Part shown: positions 23,236 through 34,152 of the stretch, one piece after another
How the letters are laid out: each line of letters begins with the position of its first letter
Position numbering within the stretch: the first letter of the stretch is position 1
Assembly (NCBI GenBank): GCA_903813345.2
Contig: CAIIXF020000011.1
Coordinates: 31,612,166 to 31,676,165 of the forward strand
Source of the DNA: Owenia fusiformis
Lineage: Eukaryota > Annelida > Polychaeta > Sabellida > Oweniidae
DNA: 64,000 nucleotides
Reading direction: 5' to 3'
Position numbers and translations under genes: made by a program
The notes under the pieces: generated by a model
The model's input: only the letters and a program-made list of their open reading frames with translations
What the model was told of the DNA's origin: nothing
Databases searched by the model: none

Positions 23236-23580
23236 TAACTGAGTCTCTTGGTATCTTTAGAAAGCTAAGCATCTTTGCTCAATCTTCCGCATAATGAGAC
23301 ATTCTGTAATTGGCCCCGTTGCTATGAAAACGGACTAATAAAAACAAATAAAAATAATACACTAGGTATTGGCAATATCGTGATCATGAACGAAAATGTT
23401 TGTCTCATAACTTTCCTATTTATTATCCATTTTGAGTAATATTGGAATCAAATGAAAGCTCGTTATTTCAGTTACAGTGCAATCTATGCAAATTAGCTCA
23501 TTTACATATCCTTTGTGACATCATAACAGTAATTTTTCTCACATTTCGAGCAAAGTATCAAAAAAAGATGAGACAAAATA
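23236..23580. repeat. ~613-bp tandem repeat, copy 3 (partial, diverged)
   Basis: It begins at actgagtctcttggtatctt and follows copies 1 and 2 through GCAAATTAGCTCATTTACAT and the gagcaaagtatcaaa segment, then stops at ~23575. It is the most diverged copy. Confidence 0.75.
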
Positions 23581-26500
23581 CAAACCTCCTAGAAATGCGA
23601 CACCATTCAAACGACTTGGAATGTGACAATTCACATGTAACCTAGGAATGTGAGAGCAACCTAAAAGTGTGACAGTACACAAACACCCAGAATTGTAACA
23701 ACATATAGACAACCCAAGAAATGTGACAACACGCAAAAACCTACCTTCTCACTTCATCGACGTCCTGAGACCTCGGATGGAAAGGTGCTTCTGAAGTTCG
23801 AGCCTGTTCGAATTGAGGACAACCCATTGGTCTGAATTCTATCGGTTCGATGACCAAGAAGTCACATTTTCAAAGAAAGTTAAATTCAAAGTTGAGTAAC
23901 AATTTTGAAAATGCTATTTAGATGTTATCCTTTGTGTAGATTTCAAATATGACATCACTTTGCCTATCTGAACATTTACTTATATAAATCAAGATTGCTT
24001 CTATTTGCATCTAGTCTATTGTATAATAGAGCCAATTTTCGCCATTGCTTAAATCGAATGGTAGTCAATAAAAAATGTTTTGGAGCTATTTGCATTTTCA
24101 TAGCTTCAAAGACCGTGCATCAATTTTAGATTAAAAATAAACATAAGTCATTAAATAAGGTTAGACTGGATTTTATTCATACAGAAAATAAATACTTTGA
24201 ACCTTTCTTCAATTCTAGACACTCTGTTCTAGTTTTGTTCTTATACTTCAATCATTCAGTACTAATTTAACTATCTAAAAGTTCTAAAAAACTATTACAA
24301 ATATTTTTTCATGTGCTATTGGACATAAAATACCATGACAATGCAAAATGTCTTTGTTAAAGGCGAGAGCAGTCTCTAGATTTTCAAACTTTTTAGAGGT
24401 CACTTAAAGATCACAATTGTTTCTTAAAATGCCACATTAGTCTTAGAAAAAGGGCACGTTGGTTTCTTAAAATGTCACATTGGTTTCTAAATTCACATTA
24501 GTCTCTAATGGTCACATTGGTTTCTTCAATGGGTCTCTCAAAATGTCATCTAAGACATTGGTCTCAGGTTTTTCTCTGTGATTAACAGGTTAGACATTTC
24601 AGTTACAACTATTTAAGCACCACCCTGTAGATTCAATGAATAAATCAGATCATAATTCTGGTTGTTCTTCTTGATAGAAGTGAGCTAAACTTAGGTAAGC
24701 ACAAATACACCCTGTGTGGAAGGACTTCAAAGTTAAAAAAGGGAAATTAAGGAGTATGAAAGAGTTTCGCTACACCCCTCCCCACCCACAAGAATAGTCT
24801 AATAGTCATTGAAAGCATATACAGGCAAAGTAGAAAATTATGCTTTTGGCCCAGTTCTAACTATGGAATGTTTCTCATTTTTTAAATATCCATGTGTATC
24901 AATATCCCTTTAAACTTGGAAATAATACAGGGAATGAATACCTTCCGTTTTACAAGGGGAATGTGTATCTTACATTCTATGGCAAATAACAGACAAGCAG
25001 CAGTTATACAAGCAATATAGCCATTTGCAAATATTGAAGGTTTTACACTACCTTGACAGCAAAAAATGATCATGTGACCATATATAGACGACATGATTGG
25101 GTAAGTCTGGTCATATGAGTTTGCTGGTATAGATGGTGTAACAACTTACGGAACTTACAAAAATATGCGCAAAATTACAATGTAAAATATTTCTGAAATG
25201 CTGCCATTTACTTAAATGGGAATGATAACATTTGGAATGGCATCCTGGTCAGGTTATCAAATATACAATGGTTTCTCTTTTTCATCGTGCTACAGCAAGC
25301 TTTGAACCTGTCCTAGAACGTATCTATTGAGTGTGAGAACCAACAATGGTATAACTTTACATCATAAGAAATCATACAATTTACTTGAATACCTGGGACT
25401 AACATATTGAATGGATACATATTGTTAATAACAGAGGTTACACCATTTCTACTATTCTTTTTTTGTTGATTTTATGTCATATGAAGAAAATGGGTATATG
25501 CTATATTATAAGCATATAGTCTTGCTTCAAGCTCTAAGGTAACCCTTTCACCCCAGATAATAGTAACAGGCCCGTAGCCAGCTTTTGCCAAGGGGGTTCA
25601 CTTTTCCACAAATTCCAGTGGGTTTAGATTTGTCAACTTTGGCCCAAAATCACTTGAAAAGTGCTAAGAATGGTGAATAAAAACTGCAAGATTTTGAAAA
25701 AATTCTTGGCCCCCCGCCTTTCTGGCTACGGCCTGGGTAAAGAGACTTGTTGCACGACTATTAAGTATGATACACTTACAAAATATTGCTGTTGGGCACA
25801 TAAACCTGGACACTATTTACATATTATATATAATGGAACACAGCTGTATACATTCAAACTGATATTGCATTTTGCTGATATTGATTAAAAAAGTTAATTT
25901 GACCATACATTCAGAAATCAGATATCTAAAAACAATGCAATACATAGTACAGTAGAACCTGTCCAAGTGGGACACCCCTTTGGGACCTCTAAAAGATATA
26001 CAAAATATGTATATCGCGATGTATTGACTTATTGCGACAACACTACTAAAAAGTATTCCACTTGGGATGGGTTTCATTTATAGTGGTTCATTTATCATTA
26101 AGTCAGTTGGTCTTGGGACTCTGAAAAATGTTCCACTTACAGAGGTGTTCCACTTCTAGAGGTGTTCCACATTACATGTTTCACTGTTTCCATTTTCCTT
26201 CATATGCAAAATGTTGGTTTTGAGAATGTGAGTACATGTAGAAATGAGCATTGTCATTAGTGAAAACATCATATTACATTATAATAAAAATTATATAACA
26301 AGTTTAAAGGAACATGTCAAGGTTAAAATTACTGTCAGTAGTCTGGAACATTTCACATGTATTTTGGACAAATTACCTTGTCAACTGACCAATGGGTAAT
26401 TTAAATTGGAAAGTTATAGGGGATTTTTCTCCTTTTTAGGACGTTTGGTCAAATAATATCAAATAGTAAAGACAATGTCCCTTTAATTTAATTACCAAAT

Positions 26501-27035
26501 ATCAAAATAGAAAATATAATATAGACATTATTATGTACATAGCAAAAGCTAGATGCATATGCATTTTGCTGTCGGAAAAACATTAAATACTTAAATAACG
26601 ACTGTACTTTGAGGAATGGACCAAATCTTACAAAAAATGTTTTATCTACAAAATATACATGAACACTACCTACTTTCACTCATGTTTTAAACATTACACA
26701 CTTGCACTAAAAATTCTACTGTCTAAAATATACAAGTAACATCACACATAACATATCAATATTTTATACCTTTAGGTTTAAATTGCATTTTAAAATTTCA
26801 ATATAATACTTATTTTCATATTAAAATAACTGGCAATACAGATTGTGAACTGTTTCTCAGATTCTTTTCCAACATAAGATTGCCTGAGTGATTAGAATGC
26901 TGTATGCTACATTTAAAAAGATACACTCATGTGATCTATTCACGTAAATGCATTCATGTTATATGCACTCGCATAATACAATCACACATATGATCAAAAG
27001 GAATGCAACCACATGACCACACTTTTGTAAAGCAA
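23581..27035. other. Non-coding stretch with short degenerate repeats
   Basis: No convincing exon on either strand. Bases 23590-23745 hold irregular repeats of a gTGTGACA-type word spaced ~20-30 bp; 24425-24560 hold repeats of CACATTGGTTTCT. A CAGGCCCGTAGCCAG element lies at 25567-25735, and around 26130-26170 are short repeats of gttccact. The right end should include the 3'UTR of the Ig-receptor gene. Confidence 0.5.
25567..25735. mobile_element. MITE, CAGGCCCGTAGCCAG family, second copy
   Basis: Starts CAGGCCCGTAGCCAG and ends CTGGCTACGGCCTG, with interior similarity to 4937-5142 (ttgccaaggggg, gtgaa). The right terminus has lost one G. Confidence 0.75.
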
Positions 27036-30000
27036 TTACACAACTGTAGTCATGAGTGTCGGTTTAGAGGTTGCATCAGGCCTGGGTGGTGCATTACGTG
27101 GAGGTCTAGGAGGGGTACTAGAGTTATTATTAGCTGCTTGTTGCTCATTCTTTGCGGCTTTCCCTGGGGATGAGTATGGTGGTGGGCCTTCATCAACAGG
27201 CTCATCAAGAGTTGTGTCCGGGTCTTCATCAACTAAGGGAATGTCATCCTTAGAGGATACATATGGAGGAGGACCCTGACCAACAGGAGGTGTAGGGCAA
27301 GGTCTGGCTGGCTCTGGATCAGATTCAATAGGAACTGGTGTCCGTCTTGATGGTCTATCAGGGACCTTGGTAGAATGTTTGTTTGGTTTAGTGTGCCTAC
27401 TAGGTTCCCTAGGTCTGGCACCACTGCCCGGGGGTATAGGGTCAGTGTAAGGTGGAGGAATTTCCTCATCAGCTGCATCATGGCTGGTGGATTTAGGATT
27501 GAGTGGAGCACTTGGATCATTAATATCTGATTCATCATCATCATCAACATCATCATCATCCTCTTCATCTTCTTCATCTACTTCCTCAATGTTTGCATTA
27601 TATAGTTTCAGTATTTCATCAGTAAGATTAGCAGCTGCAACAGCAACTGCACCCTCCACAGGAGGTTTGTCCTCAGTAGCATCTCCCTTGGGCTCATCTG
27701 GTTCATTATCCTTTTGAGGTTTTGGGAAACTGAATGGCTGGGCTGGAGTCGCATTTACGGGAGATGTTTGGGCACTTACAGATGGCATATCAAAAGAACT
27801 AGTGTCTCCGCCATTCGGAGTATTTGGCGGAAGATTATCCGATGCCAAACTATCACTCTCCCCATTTTCTGTTTCTCGATTGCGTCTCCTACGTCGTTTC
27901 TTCTTCCCATATTTATTCGAGGATTCTGAGAATCTTGAACTGAGACTCATTCGGCTCAGTTCATCTTCGCTGAAAGCTCGATTACGTGGCACACTAGCTG
28001 CTTGTGATACCCAATTATTAGTCCTTTCATTGGATTGATCCATAATTTCCTGGTACATCTTACCCTGTTGCTCCTCAATATTCTCATCAATTCGTCTCTT
28101 TCTTTTGCAGAAAACAACAAGGCCAATGATAATAGCTATAAGAATGACTCCTGACACTGATCCTATTATAATACCCACAAGAGCTCCATTGTTGCTGTCG
28201 TTAGGTGTCTGTGGGTTATACCCTCCCTGGCCTGGGCCTGCGGGATTCTCTACATATTTTTCTGTAACATAAATGTCAACAATGGTTCGATAAGATAAAT
28301 CAATATTCAATCATAATAAAGTAGATTGGGTTAAGCTGACGATCCCTTTATTTTGGTGTCTGCCAAATTAAATAGCCACCAATATGCAGAAAGTGTCAAA
28401 GTCGCCAAATCAAGTATTGACACTACAGAAATTAATTTCTGACCCTAAGTAACTAGCAAACATTAAAATTCGTTATCTCATAAAAAACTGTTAAATTTTT
28501 TAAAAAAATAATCAGAGCGAAGTGTTGTTAGCCAAAAGGGAGCATACTTACCACTACTGTAAGTCACATATACATCTCCTGTGAACTTTCTGCCAGGTAG
28601 ATCAGTGCATTCTGCCCAACATGTGTATCGGCCCTCAAGATTAGGACGCATGTTGCTGATACGCAGCAAGGCCTCAAACTGTGCTCCATCCTGATGTTGA
28701 TTATTAATTTGGGTATAATGTGCGTTGTTCTGAACACGTTCAGACCAATATGCCCACCACACTTTACATTTTATGTTTGATTCAGAAAGAGGTCGGTTTG
28801 ATCTATCAAATACATCACAATGGAGTTCGGATGAGCCACCATCTTTTATTGTGAGTTTTGAAGGTTTTACTTCAATTTCCAATGGGACATCATTTAGGAA
28901 CTGACCTGTAATTATAACAAAAACAAGAAATTAAATTTTGAAGTGAAGTAATATTAACATTTTGCGACCATTCTTTAAGGTCAGACTACACTTTCTACCA
29001 TTTTGATGAACATGTGCATTTTTCAGATGAACATAACCCATTCCAAACACAGTCTAAATCTTTAATTTGTGCACAAAAGGTGCTTTAGTGTGCCCAGATT
29101 AATAATTGAGTCTTTAAGATAGAGTCAAAAGTTGGGATTTCATAAATTTTTGACCCAAAAATAATACTTTTACAATTTTATTTTGAGCACTTTTATTTTC
29201 AGCACCCTCACACTCCAGGCTATGTATCTAAAGTAGAAATTAAAAATATATCTATTTCGGTGACATTTTGCCAGATTCATACTCATATATGCACACTGAC
29301 TGGGCCAAACCAGGTGTCATTTTAATGTAAACAACACCTATAAACAAAGGCACACTGTAAATAATTTCAACTAATTATCACAAGTATTGTTTACATTTAA
29401 GTGTATCAGGCTCTAAGTCAAGTCATACTCATATTATATAATCAATTTATCTAAATTGTCAAATTAGGTCAATGTGATTCATATTGTACAATAAATGAAA
29501 TAACAAATAAGGTGATACCCATCATGAGGATAGAATTTGTGTTTCCTTACAAGGGAGTTGGGGTAAACTGTGCTAGGTTCATATTTTCTAGTTTGCTAAG
29601 TCAAGCATATGGAAATGCATGAACTTCAATACAAATTTCATCTGAATTAGAGAGCTGTATTGGACATTTTGAAAGATGAAAGACTGCCTGAATTAACAGT
29701 CAGAAAGTATACTGTATTAAGTGAACCTTTACAATTTGAGATTTGCAAAAATTGGTATGACCTGAGGAGATGCAATAAAATGATCATTCTAGAAGTATAG
29801 TTGGTGCAGAAGGCCGCGCATTTGGGGAGTTCCAGAGGCATGATCCCCCGGGAAATTTTTTGTCATTGAAGCCATTTTTTGATGCAATCTGAGCATTTTA
29901 AGGACTATCTTTTCTGATAAATAAAGGACCCACGGTCCTGTGCTCACACAGTATAGAACCTTCAGAGGAATGTATATCCTGATTTTCTAACAAAATTATT

Positions 30001-31496
30001 GATTTTGATTTGTAGTCTCGAACTTCGAGAAACTTAGATAGCACAGTTTGTGACCTAGTTTGAGGACCTTTGACCTTGAACATTTTACTTATTCTGAGCT
30101 CAGTAGGTCTTTTGTGATTAAGGTGACCAAAATTTACATCCAAATAATCAATTTGAAAAATCAACTTTTTTTGACCTTTCGAAGGTGACTGAAGGCCAAA
30201 TCTTAAAACTAAGGTCAGATTTGAACTCCTGGCAACTTGTAGAGGATTTTCCCAAAAGAATTTGGTGAAATTGAAGTAAGTTGAAAAATAATTTATTTTT
30301 ACTGGTTTTTTGACGTCAAATATCTCAAAAACAGTAAAAATTTGATGCTGACATATATTGAGCAATATGTAGGGAATGCTTAAATCTAGTAATGATGTAA
30401 TTCATTGCATGTAATGAACAAGTATATGGACAAACTTTGAGAAACTTGTCAATCACAAAACCTGCTATTGACGATATACATATACATGAGAAAGTTCCCT
30501 GAAAATGAGTCCTACTTTTTGTCAAATTTTATAGAGTAAACACCAAAAACTGTAACTTCAAGAGCTTTTAAATCTTCAGAGAACATAAGTTGCATATACA
30601 GCAATTACTACAAGTTATTTGAAAGTTCTACTTCAACAAAGTGTCTAGTATTTACAGAAAATTTGACTTTTTGACGTCAAACTCAGCAATTTCTCAGAAA
30701 CCGGGCGAACTTGGGAAATGGCGATGATAGGTCAAATAAGCATTATGGATATGCATAAAATGAATGTGGATATGATCATGGGCTTTCAACTAGAAGGAAA
30801 GCCCATGATATGACTCATCCGAATAGCAGTTTTAATTTGTGCGGCCAATGTTGACGGACGGACATACCGAGCAACTGATGGATGGACGGACCAACGGATG
30901 GACGCCTGGTTGATCCCATAGGCTCACTGTGTGAGCCAAAAAGGACTGGGAATATCAAGATTTCCATAGCCATCAATCTAAAGATGGCTATGTGCAAATA
31001 CAGTAAATGAAAATCCTTTCTGATGGTTTACATTGAAAACATTTTGGGCCGTCTTTTTAATTATATTTATAGCTCATTATCAAGGCCAAATGTTAATATC
31101 ATGTGCACTTGATAACCAGCCTCCATTATCCAATCAATGATCCATTACTGGAGAATTCCAGGTGAGTCATAGAAATGAAATATCAATAACAACGATCCTT
31201 ATGGTAGAAAAAATATATATTATATATTATATTCAACTATCTTTCAAAGTCAATCTAACACAACATGAGTATTTGGTTACATTTATATACTTGATTACCT
31301 GTTTAATTTACCAAAAATGCAATCAGACTTTTTGAGTTTGACCTACTTTTTAATTATAAAAACATTCTCAACTTTGAATTGAAAGTCTGCGATGATCAAC
31401 ACATTAAAAGTATATTTGGAACTTTATTTGTCAACTATTATACTTACATGATGCAGCACCCAAGAAATACAATCCTAAGACAATCGTAAACGTCAT
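27036..31496 (-). CDS. Single-Ig-domain, single-pass membrane receptor with PPPY cytoplasmic tail
   Basis: Three exons join in frame to 542 residues: 31496-31448 (signal peptide MTFTIVLGLYFLGAAS), 28905-28552 (Ig domain) and 28261-27036 (stalk, membrane segment, tail). The Ig domain has the two expected cysteines, LHC and YTC, with a tryptophan-rich strand (KVWWAYW) and the NMRPNLEGRYTC pattern of a V- or I-set fold. A Gly/Pro-rich stalk precedes one membrane helix (ALVGIIIGSVSGVILIAIII) and a basic stop-transfer (CKRKRR), giving type I topology. The ~350-residue tail is disordered: an RKKRRRRRNRE stretch, a Ser-rich part, a long Asp/Glu run and three PPPY motifs (PPPYTDP, PPPYVSS, PPPYSSP), which bind WW domains such as those of NEDD4-type ubiquitin ligases. 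I cannot assign a named orthologue; adhesion or signalling at the surface is inferred. Intron 1 is ~2.5 kb and repeat-bearing. Confidence 0.88.
29800..30935. repeat. Probable dispersed repeat in intron 1 of the Ig-receptor gene
   Basis: The segment has a different texture from its surroundings: phrases such as tttttgacgtcaaa recur at 30300-30320 and 30660-30680, and it ends in a gacgga-type tetranucleotide run (30850-30905), similar to that at the window start. No terminal inverted repeats or coding frame found. Confidence 0.4.
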
Positions 31497-31812
31497 TTTG
31501 AAGTCATTTTCTGTTCAACTACTGTTTGAAAATCGTATCCTGAACTTTGAACTATACAGAGCTAGCCGTTGATCACTTCCGCATTGACCTAGTTTCGTAT
31601 TACAGGTGTGCTAAACTACCTTTCGCCCACGTAAGTTCCCGAGAATTCAAATCCGTTTCAAATGCATTGACTCACTTTTAAAAATTGTATCGATTAATTT
31701 CGTGGTTTAATTTCCATTAATCCAAATAAATAGATGTATTCATGTTCAGCCCGAACTCGATCAGATCATACAATCACAATCAGGGTGATCACAATCAACC
31801 AGTAAGCTAAAA
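31497..31812 (-). promoter_or_regulatory. Likely 5'UTR/promoter side of the Ig-receptor gene
   Basis: This is the sequence immediately upstream of the signal-peptide ATG on the minus strand. I see no TATA box at a convincing distance and no upstream ATG that would extend the frame. The assignment rests on position only. Confidence 0.35.
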
Positions 31813-32322
31813 TACAGGGTGAGCCAAAAAGGTAACCCAAACAAACTCAGTAATTCAGCATCGATGGGTTTGGACCCGTTGGTTGGAGTCATATTAGCAA
31901 CAATTAAACGTTGATTTGAGAAGTGAAGTCGAACGAATGCAAGGGTAAGCCATTTACAAAACATCATATAAAATACCGGCGCGGTGTTTGTAGGCTAACT
32001 TGAAGGATCGGGCGTAGTTGTGCACTACATGAGCACAGAGATGTGTTATAGCTCTCAACCCCCTTCTTATCTCTTGTTTCTGCGTTTCAAAAGTTGTCAA
32101 TGTAGACATTAGCCCCACAGATACAAATCTGGTGGGATTTATGTCTCGTGGATGATGCAGGTTTCTAGATTTGCAGCATGTTTTGTAAATGAAAGACCAA
32201 TGAAACTTCGAAGAAGGAAAGAACATTGACCAAGGTTTAATTGTGCCAAATATGATCTTAAATGTTCAATGACTGAGTTAATAACACACATTTGTTTGGT
32301 TACCTTTTTGGCTCACCCCGTA
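31813..32322. mobile_element. Mariner-like MITE (TACAGGGTGAGCCAAAAAGG)
   Basis: Left end TACAGGGTGAGCCAAAAAGG is the inverted partner of the right end CCTTTTTGGCTCACCCCGTA (TIR ~33 bp including the aaacaaa/tttgttt part), with TA at both outer edges. Length ~0.5 kb, non-coding. It contains a solo terminus of the TACCCTTTGCATTCG family at 31910-31946. A solo end of the same family (ggctcaccctgta) lies at 3631-3643. Confidence 0.8.
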
Positions 32323-32326
32323 TATT

Positions 32327-33545
32327 GTTGAACTGGCCTTGTAAACACCATGCATCACGTAAACCTTCACAATAAATTGCTCTACTAGATATGTAAATTG
32401 TCATAATCACCTAACCATGGATGTAAACCAATACAATCATATGCTTCTTGGGCATGTAAACAAACACAACCAACTGACTGTGTAAACAGACAACTGACAA
32501 CACTTGAATGTGGAACTGATAATGTAAATCAACACAAATGTATGGGTGAACTAGCCGTGTTAACTATCACAATCAACTGACCACATAAACCAACTCAACC
32601 AAATGCTTAACTAGCCATGTAAATTGACACAATCAAATGCTGGCTGGGTATTTAAGCAAACTCAATCAACCTGGCCATGTAAACCAACACAATCAAATGT
32701 TGAACTTGCCATGTAAATCAACACAATCAAATGTTGAACTTGCCATGTAAATGAACACAATCAAATGCTTGCTGTGTTAAAGCCAACACAATCAAATGCT
32801 GATCTGTCTATGTAAAACAACACAATCAAATGTTTGCTGAACTGTCTATGTAAATCAACACAATCAAATGCTGAACTGCCTATGTAAAACAACACAATCA
32901 AATGTTGAACTTGCCATGTAAATCAGCACAGTCGAATGCTTGCCATGTAAAGAGCCAACACAATCAAATGCTGAACTTGTCATGTAAACCAACACAATCA
33001 AATGTTTGCTGAACTGTCTATGTAAACCAACACAATCACATGTTGAACTGCCTATGTAAAACAGCACAATCAAATGTTGAACTTATCATGTATATGAACA
33101 CAATCAAATGCTTGCCGTGTAAAAAGCCAACACAGTCAAATGCTGAACTGCCTATGTAAACCACCATTAAATGTTGAACTTGCCATGTAAAAAGCCATAA
33201 TCAAATGCTGAACTGTCTTTGTAAACAAACACGACCAAATGCTGAACTGTCTATGTGAACCAACACAATCAAATGTTGAACTTCCCATGTAAAAAGCCAA
33301 CACAATGCTGACTGGGCAGGGGAACAAACACAATAAAATGCTTAAAGATCACGTATCATGTCACAACATTAAGGGGTTAATTTGAACCACTTTAGCTTAT
33401 TTTGTAGTCTTAACCAATGTTACCAAAATATGATGAGTGAAACTTTTCAAAGTAAAACCGATACAATCAAATGCTTACTGCTTATACTGGGCATGTAAAC
33501 AAACACAATCAACTGGCCATGTAAACCAACAATCAAATGTTAAGG
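32327..33545. repeat. ~35-bp minisatellite array (about 1.2 kb)
   Basis: Degenerate copies of a ~35-bp unit containing CATGTAAACCAACACAATCA and AATGCTGAACTG run through the interval, best preserved at 32640-33300. A non-repeat gap lies at ~33345-33460. Minus-strand frames through it simply encode the repeat. Confidence 0.88.
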
Positions 33546-33989
33546 TCTCAGCTCTGTAAAACATCAACCTTTATGAAAAGACCATGTACAGCAAAAAGAA
33601 GATGAGCATACAGTACAACGTGTCAGGTAAACCTCGTAAACTACCCCACATCTTCTTGATCTTCTAAACTAAGTCTCCACTACATTTTGTCACTCATGGA
33701 CCTGCCCATGCTTCACTGCAACCATAGATGTATTATACCTCCATGCCACAACCAAACACGAAAGGGAGTGATCGATGACGGGGGAGATGAGTGGATGTTA
33801 CCCACCCAAGAAATCAACATTTTATATAAACCAGGACAATCTACCTATGAACTCTGAAAATATCCAATATTAAGCCGTCGTCACAATGTTATGATGTGAA
33901 AGATTTTTCAAAAGAAATAGTCAATGCCAAACAATCATAATCCCGGGGTCAACAACACTTTATTTAAATTTCCCGGGGTTAATAATTTC
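33546..33989. other. Unique non-coding spacer
   Basis: Nothing recognisable between the minisatellite and the CCAAT-bearing segment; no supported exon on either strand. Confidence 0.4.
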
Positions 33990-34152
33990 CATGACGCTTC
34001 GTATAGTGTCTCAAGATTCGACCAATCGAATTCCTCAGTACAACACGTCAAACTTTGATAGATCGTTCTCTCTGATTGGCCAATCTACCTGGGACGGGAG
34101 AAAAGTTTGCGATCAACAAGTGTTTTCGAAGTGTCTTCCACATTTTTAGCAG
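33990..34152 (+). promoter_or_regulatory. Possible promoter and first non-coding exon of a plus-strand gene
   Basis: This stretch is relatively CpG-rich for the region. It has a CCAAT box (gaccaatcg, 34020-34028) and a perfect palindrome ATTGGCCAAT (34075-34084, two overlapping CCAAT boxes). It ends in a donor-like TTTTTAGCAG/GTAAAG at 34152/34153. The next plus-strand coding sequence is the Slp gene at 45945, so this may be its leader exon with an ~11.8-kb intron. The link is conjecture. Confidence 0.35.

Noticed and set aside
27050-27720. Overlapping frames on both strands (Ser-rich, Met-rich, Gly-rich)
   Set aside because: They are shadows of the acidic, GAT/GAA-rich cytoplasmic tail of the Ig receptor.
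32864-33333. Minus-strand frames in the 35-bp array as proteins
   Set aside because: They are translations of the minisatellite unit and repeat the same peptide.
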